DNA of 64,000 bases, taken from NCBI RefSeq assembly GCF_012726235.1, contig NZ_JAASAH010000003.1:434001-498000 (forward strand), read 5' to 3'. Under the pieces are notes generated by a model. That model saw only the letters and a program-made list of their open reading frames with translations, made no database searches and was not told where the DNA came from. The position numbers and the translations under genes were made by a program. The DNA comes from Streptomyces sp. HNM0574 (GTDB taxonomy: Bacteria > Actinomycetota > Actinomycetes > Streptomycetales > Streptomycetaceae). Shown piece by piece: positions 8,527 through 17,408 of this stretch. The stretch's first letter is position 1. Each line of letters begins with the position of its first letter.

Positions 8527-10866
8527 TCACCGGGGGCCGTCCTCGGGTACCTGGGCGCCGCCCGCGCCGGGGCCCGCCTGGTGCGGGATGCGGGCGGTGA
8601 CCTCCGCCGGGTGCTCGGCGGGCTGCTGCCCCGCCTCGGGTCCGGACTGCGCGTCCTGCCCCTGCTGCCCGTCCTGCTCCGCGTGCTGGGCCTTGGCCGC
8701 CCGCTCGTCCACGACGGTGCGGACGGCGTCGAGCACGCCCCGGTAGCCCGAGCACCGGCACAGGTTGCCGCAGATGGCCTGCCGGGTCTCCAGCTCGGTC
8801 GGCTTGTGGTTGCCCTCCAGCAGGTCGTGCACCGCCATCGCCATGCCGGGCACGCAGAAGCCGCACTGCACCGCGCCGGAACAGGCCAGCGCCCGCTGCA
8901 CGTCGGACTGTTCGCCGTCCGTCGCCAGCCCCTCGACCGTACGGATCTCGCTCCCGGCCGCCGTCGCCGCCGGGACCAGGCAGGCCGCGACCAGCCGGCC
9001 GTCGACCTGCACCGAGCAGGCGCCGCACTCGCCCTGCGAGCAGCCGTCCTTGGCGCCCGCCAGCCCGAGCCGCTCGCGCAGCACGTACAGCAGCGACTCC
9101 CCGATCCACGACTCGGAGACCAGCCGGTCGACGCCGTTGACGTGCAGCACGTAGGAGGTGTGCGGGTGCTCGGTGTCGACGGCCGGGACCTCGGCGACGG
9201 GCGTCCCGGCCGGGGCGTCCGGGGCCGGGGCGTCCGCTGCCGGGGGCTCGTCGGGGGCCGGGGCGTCGGTGGCGGGTTCGGTGCCTTCGGGCGCGGGGTC
9301 CGTGCCGGGTTCGGCCGTGGGTTCGGTCTCGGGTTCGGCTGCCGGTTCGGCTTCGGCGCCCGCGGGTTCCGGAACCGGTTCCGCTTCGGCTTCCGGCGGG
9401 GTTCCGGTTTCCGGCCCGGGGGCACCGTCCGGCTCGACGGCGTCGCCGGGCGCGGGCTCCGGGGCGGCGTCCCGGGGCTCGGGGGCCGCCGCGTCACCGG
9501 CGTCCTCCGGCTCCGGTCCGGCGGACGGGAACTCCTCGCCGGGGACGGGCTGTTCCGCCGCGGACGCCTCCGGGGCGCCGGTGAACGGCTGCTCCTGCGG
9601 GGACAGTTCGCCGGTGCCGGACGTCGCCTCCTGCGGCAGCGCGCCGGGGCCGTACGCGGCGGGCTCCGGGACGTCCTGCTGCGCGGGCAGCGCGTCCGGT
9701 TCCGGAAGCGGCCCGGACAGCGGTCCGGGAAGGGATTCCGCCTGCGGTTCCGGCCGGGGCTGCGGCTGGGCGAGCGAGTACGGCTGGGGCTGCGCGTAGG
9801 CGTCGGCGACCGGGGGCAGGCCCTGGCCGCCGTCGTACGTGCCGTCCGGCTGGGGCTCGAAATCGCTCAACGCCCGGGCGTGCGGCTGCGCCTGCGGGTA
9901 CGGCTGCGGCTCGCCGGGCAGTCCGCCGTCGGGTACGGGGCCGCCCGGGTGCTCCGGAAGGTTCTGCTCCGGTGCCGGGAGGCCGGGGTCGACGCCGGTG
10001 CCGAGCGGACGGCGGGTGCGCGCCTCGTGCGAGCCCGCGAGCGCGGCGGCCGCGCCCAGCGACGGGCCGGCGCCCGGCTCGGTGCCGTGCTCGGAACCGG
10101 TGCTCAGCATCCCGGCGTTGAAGCCCGAACCGCCCCGCTGCGCGGTGCTCTCCTGGCCGTGCGCGGCCTCGCTCTGCGAGTCCGGTGCCTGCGGTGCGAA
10201 CGGCAGCGTCCAGTGGCCGGTCGCCGCGGGGTCGGTGGTCGCGGCCGGGGTCGGCGGGCCCGGAGCGGGGTCGTAGGTGCCCGCCGCCGGGTCGATCGCC
10301 GGGGGGGTGTACGCGCCCTGGCCGGTGCCGGGCGCCGCGAGCGGGTCGCCGTAGCCCTGGGCGCCGGTGCCGGTACCCGCGAACGGGTCGGCGCCGGGCA
10401 GGCCCCCGGCCGGGAGCTGCACGAAGGCCGTGGCGTCCGCGTCGTACTCGCCCGCGCCCCAGCTCTGGGTGGGCCGCGGGTAGGAGGCGGGGCCGCCCCA
10501 GTCGCCCGCGCCCTGCTCCGGCGCCACCTGCCCGGAGCCGTCGTAGCCGGAAGTCCCGTACCCGGACGCGTCGTAGCCGCCGGGGGCGTAACCGGAATTG
10601 TCGTACCCGGCGCCGTACCCGGCGGGCTCGTAGCCGTCGTACCGGGCTGCCTCGAAGCCCTGGCCCGCCGTGTGCCCGGCGGGCGCCTCGAAGTGCGCGG
10701 GGTCGTACGGGGTGCCCTCGGGGGGCGTGCCGTCCCACGCGGGGTCGTAACCGGAACCGGCGGCGGGCCAGCTCTGGCCGCCGTCGTGGCTCCGGTACTG
10801 CCCGTCGTACGGCTCCTCGCGAGGGGTGTCGTACCCGGAGCCCTCGTAGTCGTGCCCGTTGCTCAT
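8527..10866 (-). CDS. [2Fe-2S] subunit of molybdenum hydroxylase with a very long N-terminal extension
   Basis: The 779-residue protein carries the usual two-cluster FeS subunit only in its last 211 residues. A plant-type ferredoxin motif CSQGECGAC with a following cysteine is at about 609-629, and the helical-domain cysteines CGFC and CGNLCRC are at about 668-705. Residues 1-568 are low complexity: first Gly/Tyr/Asp-rich (repeats such as GYDASGYGTSGYDG), then Pro/Glu/Ala-rich. Typical FeS subunits have 150-180 residues. The ATG at 10866 overlaps the FAD-subunit stop (ATGA), and the whole stretch keeps strong third-position GC bias, so the extension appears translated. Its role is unknown; it may be a disordered scaffold or surface-exposed linker. 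Confidence 0.8.
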   Translation of the reverse strand: MSNGHDYEGSGYDTPREEPYDGQYRSHDGGQSWPAAGSGYDPAWDGTPPEGTPYDPAHFEAPAGHTAGQGFEAARYDGYEPAGYGAGYDNSGYAPGGYDASGYGTSGYDGSGQVAPEQGAGDWGGPASYPRPTQSWGAGEYDADATAFVQLPAGGLPGADPFAGTGTGAQGYGDPLAAPGTGQGAYTPPAIDPAAGTYDPAPGPPTPAATTDPAATGHWTLPFAPQAPDSQSEAAHGQESTAQRGGSGFNAGMLSTGSEHGTEPGAGPSLGAAAALAGSHEARTRRPLGTGVDPGLPAPEQNLPEHPGGPVPDGGLPGEPQPYPQAQPHARALSDFEPQPDGTYDGGQGLPPVADAYAQPQPYSLAQPQPRPEPQAESLPGPLSGPLPEPDALPAQQDVPEPAAYGPGALPQEATSGTGELSPQEQPFTGAPEASAAEQPVPGEEFPSAGPEPEDAGDAAAPEPRDAAPEPAPGDAVEPDGAPGPETGTPPEAEAEPVPEPAGAEAEPAAEPETEPTAEPGTDPAPEGTEPATDAPAPDEPPAADAPAPDAPAGTPVAEVPAVDTEHPHTSYVLHVNGVDRLVSESWIGESLLYVLRERLGLAGAKDGCSQGECGACSVQVDGRLVAACLVPAATAAGSEIRTVEGLATDGEQSDVQRALACSGAVQCGFCVPGMAMAVHDLLEGNHKPTELETRQAICGNLCRCSGYRGVLDAVRTVVDERAAKAQHAEQDGQQGQDAQSGPEAGQQPAEHPAEVTARIPHQAGPGAGGAQVPEDGPR

Positions 10867-11777
10867 GCGAGTGCCCTTCCGAGTCCACGGCGCGCGAGGG
10901 TGGCCACCGTGCGCCGCAAGTGCAGTGCCGCGGGCGGGAGTACGGGCGTTTCTCCGCCGTCCTCCGCCGGTGCCGGGTCCGGAATGCAGGCCATGGCGAC
11001 GTACTCCCCGAAGGCGTCCAGAGCTTCGCGGTTGAGCGCGCGGTCGCCGTCCCAGTCGATGAGGGACGCGATCCAGCGCTCGGCCTCCAGCGGGCGCAGC
11101 GGCATCGGCGCGACCCCGCCGACCGCGCAGCGCACCCCGCGCCGCGCCGGGTCGAGGACGACGGCGACCGAGGCCAGCGCGCGGCCGGGGCCGGTGCGCG
11201 CGGTGGCCTTGAGGAAGGTCTGCGGCGCGTGCAGCAGCGGCACCCGCACATGGCCGACGATCTCGCCGGGCCGCAGCATCTCGACTCCCGCGAGGAGATG
11301 GCTGACGGGCACCTCGCGGCGCGCGCCCTCGGCGCCCGCGATGACGAGTCCGGCCTCCAGCGCGGCCAGCACCGGGAGGGTGTCCCCGGTGGGCGCGGCG
11401 CTGACGATGTTGCCGCCGAGGGTGCCCGCGTTCCGCACCTGCGGCGGTCCGGCGGCGCGGGACGCGGCGGCGAGCGCGGGGATGAGCGCGGCGAAGTCGG
11501 GGCGGCCCATGCGGGCGTGGGTGAGTCCGGCGCCGAGCAGGGCGTGCCCGTCGAGGTACTGCCAGCCGCGGATCTCGGAGACGCGGCCGAGGCCGACGAG
11601 CGCGGACGGACGCAATTGGCCGGAATTGATCCCCACCATCAGGTCCGTTCCGCCCGCGACGGGGACGGCGGCGGGCACGGCCGCGAGCGCGGCGGTGGCC
11701 TCGTCGAGGGTGGTCGGCAGCATGACAGACGGCACAGCCTCGGGTGCATGCCGTACATGCTGCGCGTGCGTGCTCAC
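10863..11777 (-). CDS. FAD-binding subunit of molybdenum hydroxylase (CoxM/XdhC-like)
   Basis: The 304-residue protein has the FAD-binding type 2 motifs of this family: PVAGGTDLMVGINSG near residue 45 and RNAGTLGGNIVSAAPTGD near 120, followed by the CO-dehydrogenase flavoprotein C-terminal domain. It passes electrons from the FeS subunit to an acceptor. The GTG at 11777 is chosen because GGAAGGGG lies eight bases upstream; the next ATG, just before LPTTLDEA, is the alternative. It is the first gene of the operon, and its stop overlaps the FeS-subunit start by four bases. Confidence 0.85.
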   Translation of the reverse strand: MSTHAQHVRHAPEAVPSVMLPTTLDEATAALAAVPAAVPVAGGTDLMVGINSGQLRPSALVGLGRVSEIRGWQYLDGHALLGAGLTHARMGRPDFAALIPALAAASRAAGPPQVRNAGTLGGNIVSAAPTGDTLPVLAALEAGLVIAGAEGARREVPVSHLLAGVEMLRPGEIVGHVRVPLLHAPQTFLKATARTGPGRALASVAVVLDPARRGVRCAVGGVAPMPLRPLEAERWIASLIDWDGDRALNREALDAFGEYVAMACIPDPAPAEDGGETPVLPPAALHLRRTVATLARRGLGRALA

Positions 11778-12034
11778 TCCAGCTGCCCCTTCCCCGGTGG
11801 ACCCGGCTGCCGTGCCCGTACGGTACGTGCTCACAGCCCGGACGTGGCAACTCTGGCACATCTCACCATGCTGCTGACGCGAGGGCCCGGGAAGGGTGCA
11901 TGCATCACGGAAATCCGCTGTTGCCCGCGTAACGAACAGATGTGCCGAAATCCCCCGCTGTCACCGGTCGGTGAGCTTCGCCCGCCGGGAACGCCCGCGC
12001 CGCGGGAGGGACCGGGAGCAGGGGCCGTCGCGCA

Positions 12035-12109
12035 CTTCGGGGGGCTTCGGGCGGCTCGGCGCGTGCTTCGGGGACTTCCGGGGGATTCGGGGCGCTTCGG
12101 GGGACTCGG
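12035..12109. repeat. Imperfect tandem array of CTTCGGGGG-like units
   Basis: About seven units of roughly ten bases (CTTCGGGGGG, CTTCGGGCGG, CTTCGGGGA, CTTCCGGGGGA, TTCGGGGCG, CTTCGGGGGA) follow each other. On one strand this is a run of G-tracts, which could form quadruplex-like structure; it may simply be a slippage product. Confidence 0.6.
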
Positions 12110-12156
12110 CCTGCCGCGATGAGATGTCGGGGAACAGCCGGTGAACGCCGAGGGGC

Positions 12157-12186
12157 GGGGGTGCGGGAGCGCGCGCCCGCACCCCC
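12157..12186 (-). terminator. Stem-loop terminator after the GH20 gene
   Basis: GGGGGTGCGGG at 12157-12167 pairs exactly with 12176-12186 across an eight-base loop, just beyond the hexosaminidase stop at 12194 on the minus strand. Confidence 0.65.
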
Positions 12187-12193
12187 CGTGCGC

Positions 12194-13897
12194 TCACACG
12201 ATCGGGGGCGCTCCCTCGATCGGGCGCCCGGCCAGGCCGGGGCGCCGCTGCCAGGGGTACGGGCCCGAGCGCGGCCGGTAGCCGACGCCGAGCGCGTCGA
12301 GCCGGGCCGAGTGCGCCTGTTCCAGGCGGCGTTCGAAGCCGGCGAAGTCCCGCCGCTCCGGGGCCGGGAGCGGCGACCAGGCCACCTCGGCGAGCGCGAC
12401 CAGCCGCGGGAAGAGCTGGTAGTCCACGCGCTGCGGGGTCTCGGCGACCTCGGTCCACATGTTCGCCTGCGTCCCCAGCACCCGCGCCTCGGCCTCGGTA
12501 CCGGCCAACTCCGGCGGCACGGGCTCGAAGTGGTACACGTCGCGCAGGGTGCGGACGTAGCCGATCGGCACCGGCTCGTCCTCGCCGCCGTCCTGCCGGT
12601 GGTCGAAGTACACCTGCTGCTCGGGGCACATGACGACGTCGTGCCCGGCCCGCGCGGCCGCGACCCCGCCCGCGTACCCGCGCCAGGACGAGACGGCGGC
12701 GCCCGCGGACAGGACCGCCCGGGACGGGGCGTCCGGCGCGTGGCCGGTGCCCTCCCTGGGGTCGCCCCCGTTGAGGATCTCGTCCCAGCCGACGAGCCGG
12801 CGTCCGCGCTCCGCGAGCCAGCGGTCGAAGTGCCGGACGAACCACGCCTGGAGGGCGTCCTCGTCGGCCAGGCCCTCCTCGCGCATCCGGCGCTGTGCCG
12901 TGGCGGAGGCGCGCCACTGGTCCTTGGGGCACTCGTCGCCGCCGAGGTGCACGTAGCGGGACGGGAAGAGCTCCAGCACCTCGCTGAGCACGTCCTCGTA
13001 GAAGCGGAGGACGGTGTCGGTGGGGGCGAGGATGTTCGGGCTGATGCCCCAGTCCGTCCACACCTCCATCGCGTCGGTGTCCACGGCGTCGGCGTTGCCG
13101 AGTTCGGGGTACGCGGTGATCGCGGCCTGGGAGTGCCCGGGGACGTCGATCTCGGGGACGACGGTGATGTGCCGGTCCGCCGCGTACGCGACGATCTCGC
13201 GGATGTCGTCCTGCGTGTACCAGCCGCCGTGCGGGCGGACGTCCCACAGGTCGGAGGCGCGGTGGCCGAGCTTGGTGCGGTGGCGCCAGCTCGCGGTCCC
13301 GGTCAGCTTCGGGTGGGCGCGCACCTCCAGGCGCCAGCCCTGGTCGTCGGTGAGGTGCAGGTGCAGGGTGTTGAGCTTGTGCGCGGCGAGCAGGTCGAGG
13401 ACGCGGAGGACGCCGTCCTTGGGCATGAAGTGCCGGGCCACGTCGAGCATCAGCCCGCGCCAGCCGAACCGGGGCGCGTCCTCGACGTGTTGGGACGGGA
13501 CGTGCCAGGTGCGGCGCTCCGGGTCGGTGCGGGCGCGGCGGAACGCGTCGGGGCCGAGCAGCTGACGGAGCGTCTGCGCGGCCCAGAACACCCCGGCCGG
13601 GCCGCCGCCGGTGAGTTCGACGGCGTCCTCGGTGACGTCCAGTCGGTAGGACTCGGGCCCGTGTTCGGCGGCCAGGTCCGGGTCGGTGCGCAGCAGGAGC
13701 ACGCCGTCGGGTCCTGGCGCCTCGCCGGCGGGCGGCAGGGGCAGACCGGTGGCGGGGGTGAGGACGGCGCGCAGCCAGGCCGCGGTGTGCTCGGTGCCGG
13801 GGGCGGCGTCGAGGCGGGTGCCGGGGCCGAAGGTGAAGCCGGGGCCTGTGCCGGGGAGGACGGTGCGGGGCTCGGGGACGAGTCCGTGCGGGTCCAT
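12194..13897 (-). CDS. GH20 beta-N-acetylhexosaminidase
   Basis: The 567-residue protein has the N-terminal GH20b domain (about 1-140) and the GH20 catalytic barrel. The catalytic Asp-Glu pair lies in HLGGDECPK at D321-E322, the substrate-assisted mechanism signature, and FGWRGLMLDVARHF marks the start of the barrel. It removes terminal GlcNAc or GalNAc from oligosaccharides. No signal peptide is visible, so it probably acts in the cytoplasm on imported chito-oligomers. It is the last gene of an operon with a sugar-binding lipoprotein and two permeases, 61 bases after the second permease, so it should share their upstream dre-controlled promoter. The layout resembles the S. coelicolor SCO2943-2946 locus. 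Confidence 0.9.
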   Translation of the reverse strand: MDPHGLVPEPRTVLPGTGPGFTFGPGTRLDAAPGTEHTAAWLRAVLTPATGLPLPPAGEAPGPDGVLLLRTDPDLAAEHGPESYRLDVTEDAVELTGGGPAGVFWAAQTLRQLLGPDAFRRARTDPERRTWHVPSQHVEDAPRFGWRGLMLDVARHFMPKDGVLRVLDLLAAHKLNTLHLHLTDDQGWRLEVRAHPKLTGTASWRHRTKLGHRASDLWDVRPHGGWYTQDDIREIVAYAADRHITVVPEIDVPGHSQAAITAYPELGNADAVDTDAMEVWTDWGISPNILAPTDTVLRFYEDVLSEVLELFPSRYVHLGGDECPKDQWRASATAQRRMREEGLADEDALQAWFVRHFDRWLAERGRRLVGWDEILNGGDPREGTGHAPDAPSRAVLSAGAAVSSWRGYAGGVAAARAGHDVVMCPEQQVYFDHRQDGGEDEPVPIGYVRTLRDVYHFEPVPPELAGTEAEARVLGTQANMWTEVAETPQRVDYQLFPRLVALAEVAWSPLPAPERRDFAGFERRLEQAHSARLDALGVGYRPRSGPYPWQRRPGLAGRPIEGAPPIV

Positions 13898-13958
13898 GGG
13901 GTGTTCACTCCTGACGGGATCGGCTGAACGGCGGTGCGGGGCACGGGAGTCGGGGCGG

Positions 13959-14819
13959 TCAGTCCTTGACGGCGCCGCCGAGACCGGAGACGAGCCTGCG
14001 GTGCACCAGGACGAAGAAGACCAGCACGGGCAGGGTCATCACGGTGGACGCGGCCATCACGCCGCCCCAGTCGGGCGTCTCGGTGTCGAAGAAGACGAGC
14101 AGCGCCATCGGCAGCGTGGAGTTCTCCGTCGCGGAGATGATGAAGGACTTCGCGAACAGGAAGTCGTTCCAGGTGGAGATGAAGGAGAACACGCTCGTCG
14201 CGACCAGCCCGGGAAGGACCAGCGGGAAGAGGATCTGCCAGAGGAATCGCCGCCGGCTCGCGCCGTCGATGAACGCCTGCTCCTCCAGGGAATCCGGTAC
14301 CGCCTTGACGAAGCCGCGCAGCATCCACACCGCGAAGGGCAGCGCGAAGGCGATGTGCGGAAGGATCAGCGAGGCAAGGGTGTTGAGCGCGCCGACGTCC
14401 CGCATGAGGAAGAACATCGGAATGGTCAGTGCCTCGATCGGCACCATCTGGGCCACCAGAAACATGATCATGACCGAGGTCCGCAGGCGGAAGCGGAACC
14501 GGGTGACGGCGGTGGCGGCGAGAAAGGCGATGGCCGCCGAGGCCACCACGACGGTGCCCGCGACGAGCAGGCTGTTGGCGAAGTAGCGGCCGAAGTCGTC
14601 CTGTGCGAAGACCCGTCGGAAGGAGTCCAGCGACGGGTTCAGCGTCCACGGAACGGGCTGTCCCGACTGCACTTCTCCCTCGGGTTTGAACGCGGAGAGC
14701 ACCATCCAGTACAGCGGAAAGGCCACCAGTACGGCGATGACGAGCGCCGACCCCTCCGCGACGAGCCGCCACGGGCGGCGGACCGCGCCCTTGAATCCTG
14801 CGGTGCCGGACGGGCTCAC
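13959..14819 (-). CDS. Sugar ABC transporter permease, MalG type
   Basis: The 286-residue permease has six predicted helices and the cytoplasmic EAA loop (EQAFIDGASRRRFLWQILFPLVLPG) that docks to the ATPase. It starts at a GTG that overlaps the stop of the other permease (GTGA), which shows translational coupling. The C-terminus RRLVSGLGGAVKD is typical of CUT1 sugar permeases. The GH20 gene downstream and the dre site upstream suggest N-acetylglucosamine oligomers as substrate. Confidence 0.88.
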   Translation of the reverse strand: MSPSGTAGFKGAVRRPWRLVAEGSALVIAVLVAFPLYWMVLSAFKPEGEVQSGQPVPWTLNPSLDSFRRVFAQDDFGRYFANSLLVAGTVVVASAAIAFLAATAVTRFRFRLRTSVMIMFLVAQMVPIEALTIPMFFLMRDVGALNTLASLILPHIAFALPFAVWMLRGFVKAVPDSLEEQAFIDGASRRRFLWQILFPLVLPGLVATSVFSFISTWNDFLFAKSFIISATENSTLPMALLVFFDTETPDWGGVMAASTVMTLPVLVFFVLVHRRLVSGLGGAVKD

Positions 14820-15730
14820 AGCTCCTCCTCCCCCGAGCGGCGCAGCAGCCGCAGATACACGAGCGTGACTCCCAGCAGAAGCAGCAGCATCACGACGCCG
14901 ATCGCGGAGCCGAGGCTGTACTGCGAGGAGGCGAAGGCTTTCTGATAGGCGTACACATTCAGCACCAGGTTCTGGCCCGCGATACCGCCGCCGTCGGTCA
15001 TCACGTAGATCTGCGTGAAGACCTTGAAGTCCCAGATGACCGACTGGATCGTGACGACGACGAGAATCGGGCGCAGCATCGGCGCCAGGACGCTGCGCCA
15101 GGTCCGCCACATCGAGGCGCCGTCCAGCGCCGCCGCCTCCAGCACCTCCTGCGGGACGGCCTTGATCCCGGCGTAGACGGTCACCATCACCAGCGGGAAC
15201 GAGCACCACACGACCTCCATGAGGACGAGTGCGAAGGCGCTGTACTTCCCGTACGTCCAGGAGAAGTCGCCGAGTCCCAGCAGCCGGTTGACGGGGCCGA
15301 AATCGGGGTCGAAGAGCAGCATCCACACGGTCGATCCGGTGATTGCCGGGGTGGCCCAGGCGCCGAGTGCGGCGAGCATCAGCACCAGCCGCGGGACGGC
15401 CCGTATCCGGGTCAGCAGCACGGCGAGCGAACAGCCCACGAGGAGCGTTCCGGTGACGCAGGCGGCGGCGAACAGGACGGTGGCGAGGGTGACTTCCCAG
15501 AACTGCGGGTCGCCGAAGAGCTCCGCGTAATTGCCCAGTCCCCGGAAGGAGGTGGGAACGCCGCCGCTGACCTGCGCCTGGGTGTATTCCAGGAAGGAGA
15601 TCAGCCCGAGCTGGTAGATCGGGTAGAGGAGCAGTCCCGCGATCACCACGAGCGCGGGCGCGAGATAGAGCCAGGGGGTACGGGCGCTGCCGCGGATTCC
15701 CCGCGGTGGCCTGTGCGCGGTCACGCTCAC
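14816..15730 (-). CDS. Sugar ABC transporter permease, MalF type
   Basis: The 304-residue CUT1 permease has six helices, starting with WLYLAPALVVIAGLLLYPIY, and the EAA loop EVLEAAALDGASMWRTWRSVLAPMLRP. Its GTG start overlaps the stop of the binding-protein gene by GTGA, and its own stop overlaps the next permease. The operon has no ATPase gene, so a shared ATPase of the MsiK type is presumably used. Confidence 0.88.
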   Translation of the reverse strand: MSVTAHRPPRGIRGSARTPWLYLAPALVVIAGLLLYPIYQLGLISFLEYTQAQVSGGVPTSFRGLGNYAELFGDPQFWEVTLATVLFAAACVTGTLLVGCSLAVLLTRIRAVPRLVLMLAALGAWATPAITGSTVWMLLFDPDFGPVNRLLGLGDFSWTYGKYSAFALVLMEVVWCSFPLVMVTVYAGIKAVPQEVLEAAALDGASMWRTWRSVLAPMLRPILVVVTIQSVIWDFKVFTQIYVMTDGGGIAGQNLVLNVYAYQKAFASSQYSLGSAIGVVMLLLLLGVTLVYLRLLRRSGEEEL

Positions 15731-17070
15731 CGGCTGAAGACCTCCTCCATCATCTCGTCGGCCTCGGCCGCCGCGCCGTCGACGTCCGTCTGTCCCTGTG
15801 CGACGCGCTGGAACATCACGGGCAGAATCCGTCCGGCGTCGATCTCGGCCCAGCCGGGCGCAACCGGAACGAATTCCGCGCCCGCGTCGAGGGTTTCCAC
15901 GAAGGGCCTCACGAACGGCTCCTCCTTCGCCACCTCGGCCCGGGTGTCGGTGTAGGTGGGGAGGAATCCCATGCCCTGGAAGAACCGCTTCTGGGCCTTC
16001 TTTCCGGCGAGTTCCTTCATCAGTTCCCCGGCGAGCGTCCGGTGCGAACTGCTGCGCAGAATCCCGATGTTGTTGCCCCCGGCGAAGGCGGGCGCGATCG
16101 TGCCCTTCTTCACGCCCGGCAGCGGGACGACGCCGTACTTCCCCTTGCTCTTTCCGGCGTCGACGGCCTGCCGGTTGAAGTCGCCGCCGATGACCATTCC
16201 GGCCTTTCCGCCGGCGAAGGCGTCCACGGCCTCGTTGCCGGTCATCTGCGCGCAGTTGCCCGGCGGGCAGATGTCCTCGGAGAGCAGGCGCGCGTACGCG
16301 GCGATGCCCTTCTTCGCGGCCGGACTGTCGACGCGCGCGGTGTACCGGACGGCCTCGCCGGAGCCGCCTTCGCCGTCAGACTTCCCGGTGGCGCGGGCGA
16401 GTTCGCCGCCGTGCGCCCAGAGGAAGGGCAGCGCGGCGTAGGTGTAGGCGCCGCCGGTGGCGAGCCCGTACAGCTCGGGGCGCTCCGCGCGGATCTTCCG
16501 GGCCGTCGAGGTCAGCTCGGCGAGGGTGCGCGGGGGTTCGAGGCCGAGCTCCTCGAAGACGTCGGTGCGGTAGTACAGGGCCCGCGCGCCGACGAACAGC
16601 GGCACCCCGTACCGCTTCCCGCCGACGGTGACGCCGCGCTCGGCGGTGGGGTCGATGTCCTCGGCCGCGTCCCAGTCCGCGAACTCCCGTTCCACGTCGG
16701 CGAGTCCGCCGTTGACGACGTAGCCAGCGGTGTCGGTGTTGCCGAACTCCATCAGGTCGGGCGCCGAGGCCGGGTCGTTGAACGCGCCCTTGACCTTCTC
16801 GGCCCGGCTGTCGACCGGGATGTACTGGACCTCGACCCGCACCCCGCGGTGCCGCCGCTCGAAGTCCCGGACGACGTCGTCGACCACGCGTTCCTTCGGC
16901 TTGTTCGCGACCTCGCGGAAGAGCCAGACCCGGAGCGTCCCGGTCTTCTCGTCCTTCTGCGGGCCGCCTCCGGCCACGGACGTGGACGGTGCGCACCCGG
17001 CCACCGCCGTCCCCGCCATCGCGAGCGCCGCCACGGTGGCGGCGATGCGCGTACCCAACCTCACGGCCAT
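15727..17070 (-). CDS. Sugar-binding lipoprotein of ABC transporter
   Basis: The 447-residue protein has a lipoprotein signal with lipobox VAGC (Cys26), so it should be anchored to the outer face of the membrane. The mature part follows the SBP_bac_1 sugar-binding fold, with segments such as TLRVWLFREVANK, APDLMEFGNTDTAGYV and YGVPLFVGARALYYRTDVFEELGL. It is the first gene of the four-gene operon with two permeases and GH20. The ATG at 17070 is used because it gives a proper lipoprotein signal; longer in-frame starts add a charged leader. A DasR-type operator lies 163 bases upstream. Confidence 0.87.
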   Translation of the reverse strand: MAVRLGTRIAATVAALAMAGTAVAGCAPSTSVAGGGPQKDEKTGTLRVWLFREVANKPKERVVDDVVRDFERRHRGVRVEVQYIPVDSRAEKVKGAFNDPASAPDLMEFGNTDTAGYVVNGGLADVEREFADWDAAEDIDPTAERGVTVGGKRYGVPLFVGARALYYRTDVFEELGLEPPRTLAELTSTARKIRAERPELYGLATGGAYTYAALPFLWAHGGELARATGKSDGEGGSGEAVRYTARVDSPAAKKGIAAYARLLSEDICPPGNCAQMTGNEAVDAFAGGKAGMVIGGDFNRQAVDAGKSKGKYGVVPLPGVKKGTIAPAFAGGNNIGILRSSSHRTLAGELMKELAGKKAQKRFFQGMGFLPTYTDTRAEVAKEEPFVRPFVETLDAGAEFVPVAPGWAEIDAGRILPVMFQRVAQGQTDVDGAAAEADEMMEEVFSR

Positions 17071-17232
17071 ACCCCCAAGCCCCTTGCGGCCCCGCGGAGT
17101 TCGGCTCCAGCTCAGCACTGGTCCGGCACCGGGCCAGGCCCGGACGGACTCCTGCTGATTGCACTATCCGCAACGCCGGTTTCGCGGTGCACAACTTCCG
17201 CAGGAGATTACGAGCCGCCACAGCGCCCCACA

Positions 17233-17248
17233 AGTGGTCTCGACCAAT
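17233..17248. promoter_or_regulatory. Candidate DasR operator (dre site)
   Basis: AGTGGTCTCGACCAAT matches the published DasR consensus ACTGGTCTAGACCACT at 13 of 16 positions, with the core TGGTCT/GACCA halves intact. It lies upstream of the amino-sugar transporter and hexosaminidase operon, exactly the kind of target DasR, the GntR-family N-acetylglucosamine regulator, controls. Confidence 0.7.
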
Positions 17249-17300
17249 TTCCCGGATCGAGATGTCACCGGACGCCGTTCCGCACAACCCCCGTACACAG

Positions 17301-17347
17301 CACGGCGCGCCCTGCCCGTTCCCGGAGGAAGGGCAGGGCGCGCCGTG
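17301..17347 (-). terminator. Long stem-loop terminator after the DUF3039 gene
   Basis: CACGGCGCGCCCTGCCC at 17301-17317 pairs over 17 bp with 17331-17347, and the loop adds a TTCC/GGAA stem. It is 60 bases beyond the DUF3039 stop on the minus strand and upstream of the sugar operon promoter, so it isolates the two units. Confidence 0.8.
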
Positions 17348-17408
17348 TGAGCCCGATGGCGGGGCCGCCGGGGGGCGGCCGGAAACAGGTGGTGCGGTGG
17401 GGCTGCGG

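Larger units (their letters stand above)
11778..12193. other. Gene-free stretch with molybdenum hydroxylase promoter region and GGGG-rich repeats
   Basis: These 416 bases hold no convincing gene. The part next to 11777 should contain the promoter of the molybdenum hydroxylase operon, but I see no clear -10/-35 pair. The middle carries a TTCGGGG-type short repeat array and the left end a terminator for the hexosaminidase gene, listed separately. Confidence 0.5.

Noticed and set aside
5505..8600. Very long open frame opposite the molybdenum hydroxylase large subunit
   Set aside because: It has no family signature, no ribosome-binding site and the opposite strand carries a clear conserved enzyme; high GC makes long antisense frames common.
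8451..9497. In-frame upstream extension of the molybdenum hydroxylase large subunit
   Set aside because: The extension is a shifted reading of the FeS-subunit gene; the ATG at 8450 with GGAAAGG is the sensible start.
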